From: JBBABP01 sp041657585
GTDB taxonomy: Bacteria > Patescibacteriota > Gracilibacteria > Absconditabacterales > Absconditicoccaceae
Direction of reading: 5' to 3'
NCBI GenBank assembly: GCA_041657585.1
Contig: JBBABP010000061.1
Location: 1-6,381 of the forward strand
DNA: 6,381 bases
Part shown: one piece after another, positions 5,743 through 6,381 of the stretch
How positions within the stretch are numbered: position 1 is the stretch's first letter
How the letters are laid out: every line of letters begins with the position of its first letter
The notes under the pieces: generated by a model
Told to the model about the DNA's origin: nothing
Database searches by the model: none
The model's input: only the letters and a program-made list of their open reading frames with translations
Made by a program: the position numbers and the translations under genes

Positions 5743-5771
5743 TTGACAGTTCTAAAGGATTAGTATAGAAT
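5743..5771 (+). promoter_or_regulatory. Predicted rRNA operon promoter
   Basis: TTGACA (5743-5748), a 17-nt spacer and TAGAAT (5766-5771) predict a start near 5778, about 240 nt before mature 16S rRNA. A perfect -35 box with optimal spacing fits an rRNA promoter. Its -35 box is 13 bp from that of the divergent infC promoter. Confidence 0.8.
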
Positions 5772-5805
5772 AAGGTTATTAAAAATAAAACAGAATATAT
5801 TAGTC

Positions 5806-5840
5806 AAAAACAAGATATGTTTTTATATCTCTGTTTTTTT
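5806..5840 (+). promoter_or_regulatory. Terminator-like hairpin in the 16S rRNA leader
   Basis: AAAAACAAGATAT (5806-5818) pairs with ATATCT-C-TGTTTTT (5825-5838), 13 bp with one bulged C and a 6-nt loop, and the 3' arm ends in seven U (5834-5840). It lies about 30-60 nt after the predicted start. It is AU-rich and so a weak terminator; it may instead be an attenuation or antitermination site. A loose boxA-like stretch (TGTCTATTTTGAA, 5842-5854) follows. Confidence 0.5.
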
Positions 5841-5867
5841 CTGTCTATTTTGAACCTTAAAAAGATA

Positions 5868-6002
5868 TTAGACTATAGCAGTAGTCTAAATTATATAAAC
5901 AATCATGGTGATGGTTTAATTTTGATGCTAATTGGCATCAATTCGAAACAAAAATTTTTATCCGTTTTAAAAACGGAATCTATATAGAAAGCGTAAGCTT
6001 TC
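5868..6002 (+). other. Chain of hairpins in the 16S rRNA leader
   Basis: Four separate hairpins fill the leader before 16S: TTAGACTA/TAGTCTAA (5868-5889, 8 bp, loop 6), TTGATGC/GCATCAA (5922-5941, 7 bp, loop 6), TCCGTTTT/AAAACGGA (5961-5977, inverted repeat around one base) and GAAAGC-GTAA-GCTTTC (5987-6002, 6 bp closed by a GNRA-type tetraloop). Such structures are usual in pre-16S leaders and may guide processing. The partner sequence after 16S, needed for the RNase III processing stem, is outside the window. No protein gene is visible in 5664-6019. Confidence 0.6.
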
Positions 6003-6019
6003 AAAGTTAGAGTCAATCA

Positions 6020-6381
<362 letters not shown>

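Overview
This window looks like a piece of a candidate-phyla-radiation (Patescibacteria) chromosome, most likely Parcubacteria-type. The first ~360 nt of a 16S rRNA gene lie at the right edge. They carry GGCTGCAG where most bacteria have GGCAGCAG, and CACTGGGACTGAGACACTGC, both of which I associate with this group. The DNA is AT-rich, the genes are closely packed, none of the six complete coding genes has a recognisable Shine-Dalgarno site, and rplT, rpmI and secG are compact. The taxonomic assignment is recognition from memory, not a search.

Layout, left to right. (1) 1-105, + strand: the last 34 codons of a gene that starts outside the window. (2) 117-310, - strand: an excellent extended -10 sigma70-type promoter drives a predicted ~145-nt rod-shaped RNA ending in a U-run; I read this as a small RNA gene rather than a protein gene. 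A perfect DnaA-box 9-mer lies just upstream of the promoter. (3) 324-354: an intrinsic terminator closing the large leftward gene cluster. (4) 394-5663, all - strand: in transcription order infC (IF-3), rpmI (L35), rplT (L20), secG, a membrane-anchored family-5 solute-binding protein, and an RNase J gene. A 161-nt nearly continuous hairpin fills most of the 221-bp gap upstream of RNase J, and an attenuator-like hairpin plus U-run separates infC from rpmI. (5) 5664-6019: the divergent control region. The infC promoter (leftward) and the rRNA promoter (rightward) stand back to back with their -35 boxes 13 bp apart, followed by a ~240-nt hairpin-rich rRNA leader. (6) 6020-6381, + strand: 16S rRNA, cut by the window edge.

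The cluster combines translation initiation and 50S proteins (IF-3, L35, L20), the Sec translocon (SecG), an extracellular solute receptor and an mRNA-decay/rRNA-processing nuclease (RNase J), next to the rRNA operon. Shared control of ribosome and RNA metabolism is plausible but inferred. I see no CRISPR array, transposase, phage gene, toxin-antitoxin pair or tRNA. The least explained parts are the two long rod-like RNA structures (117-261 and 2207-2367), which no protein annotation accounts for.
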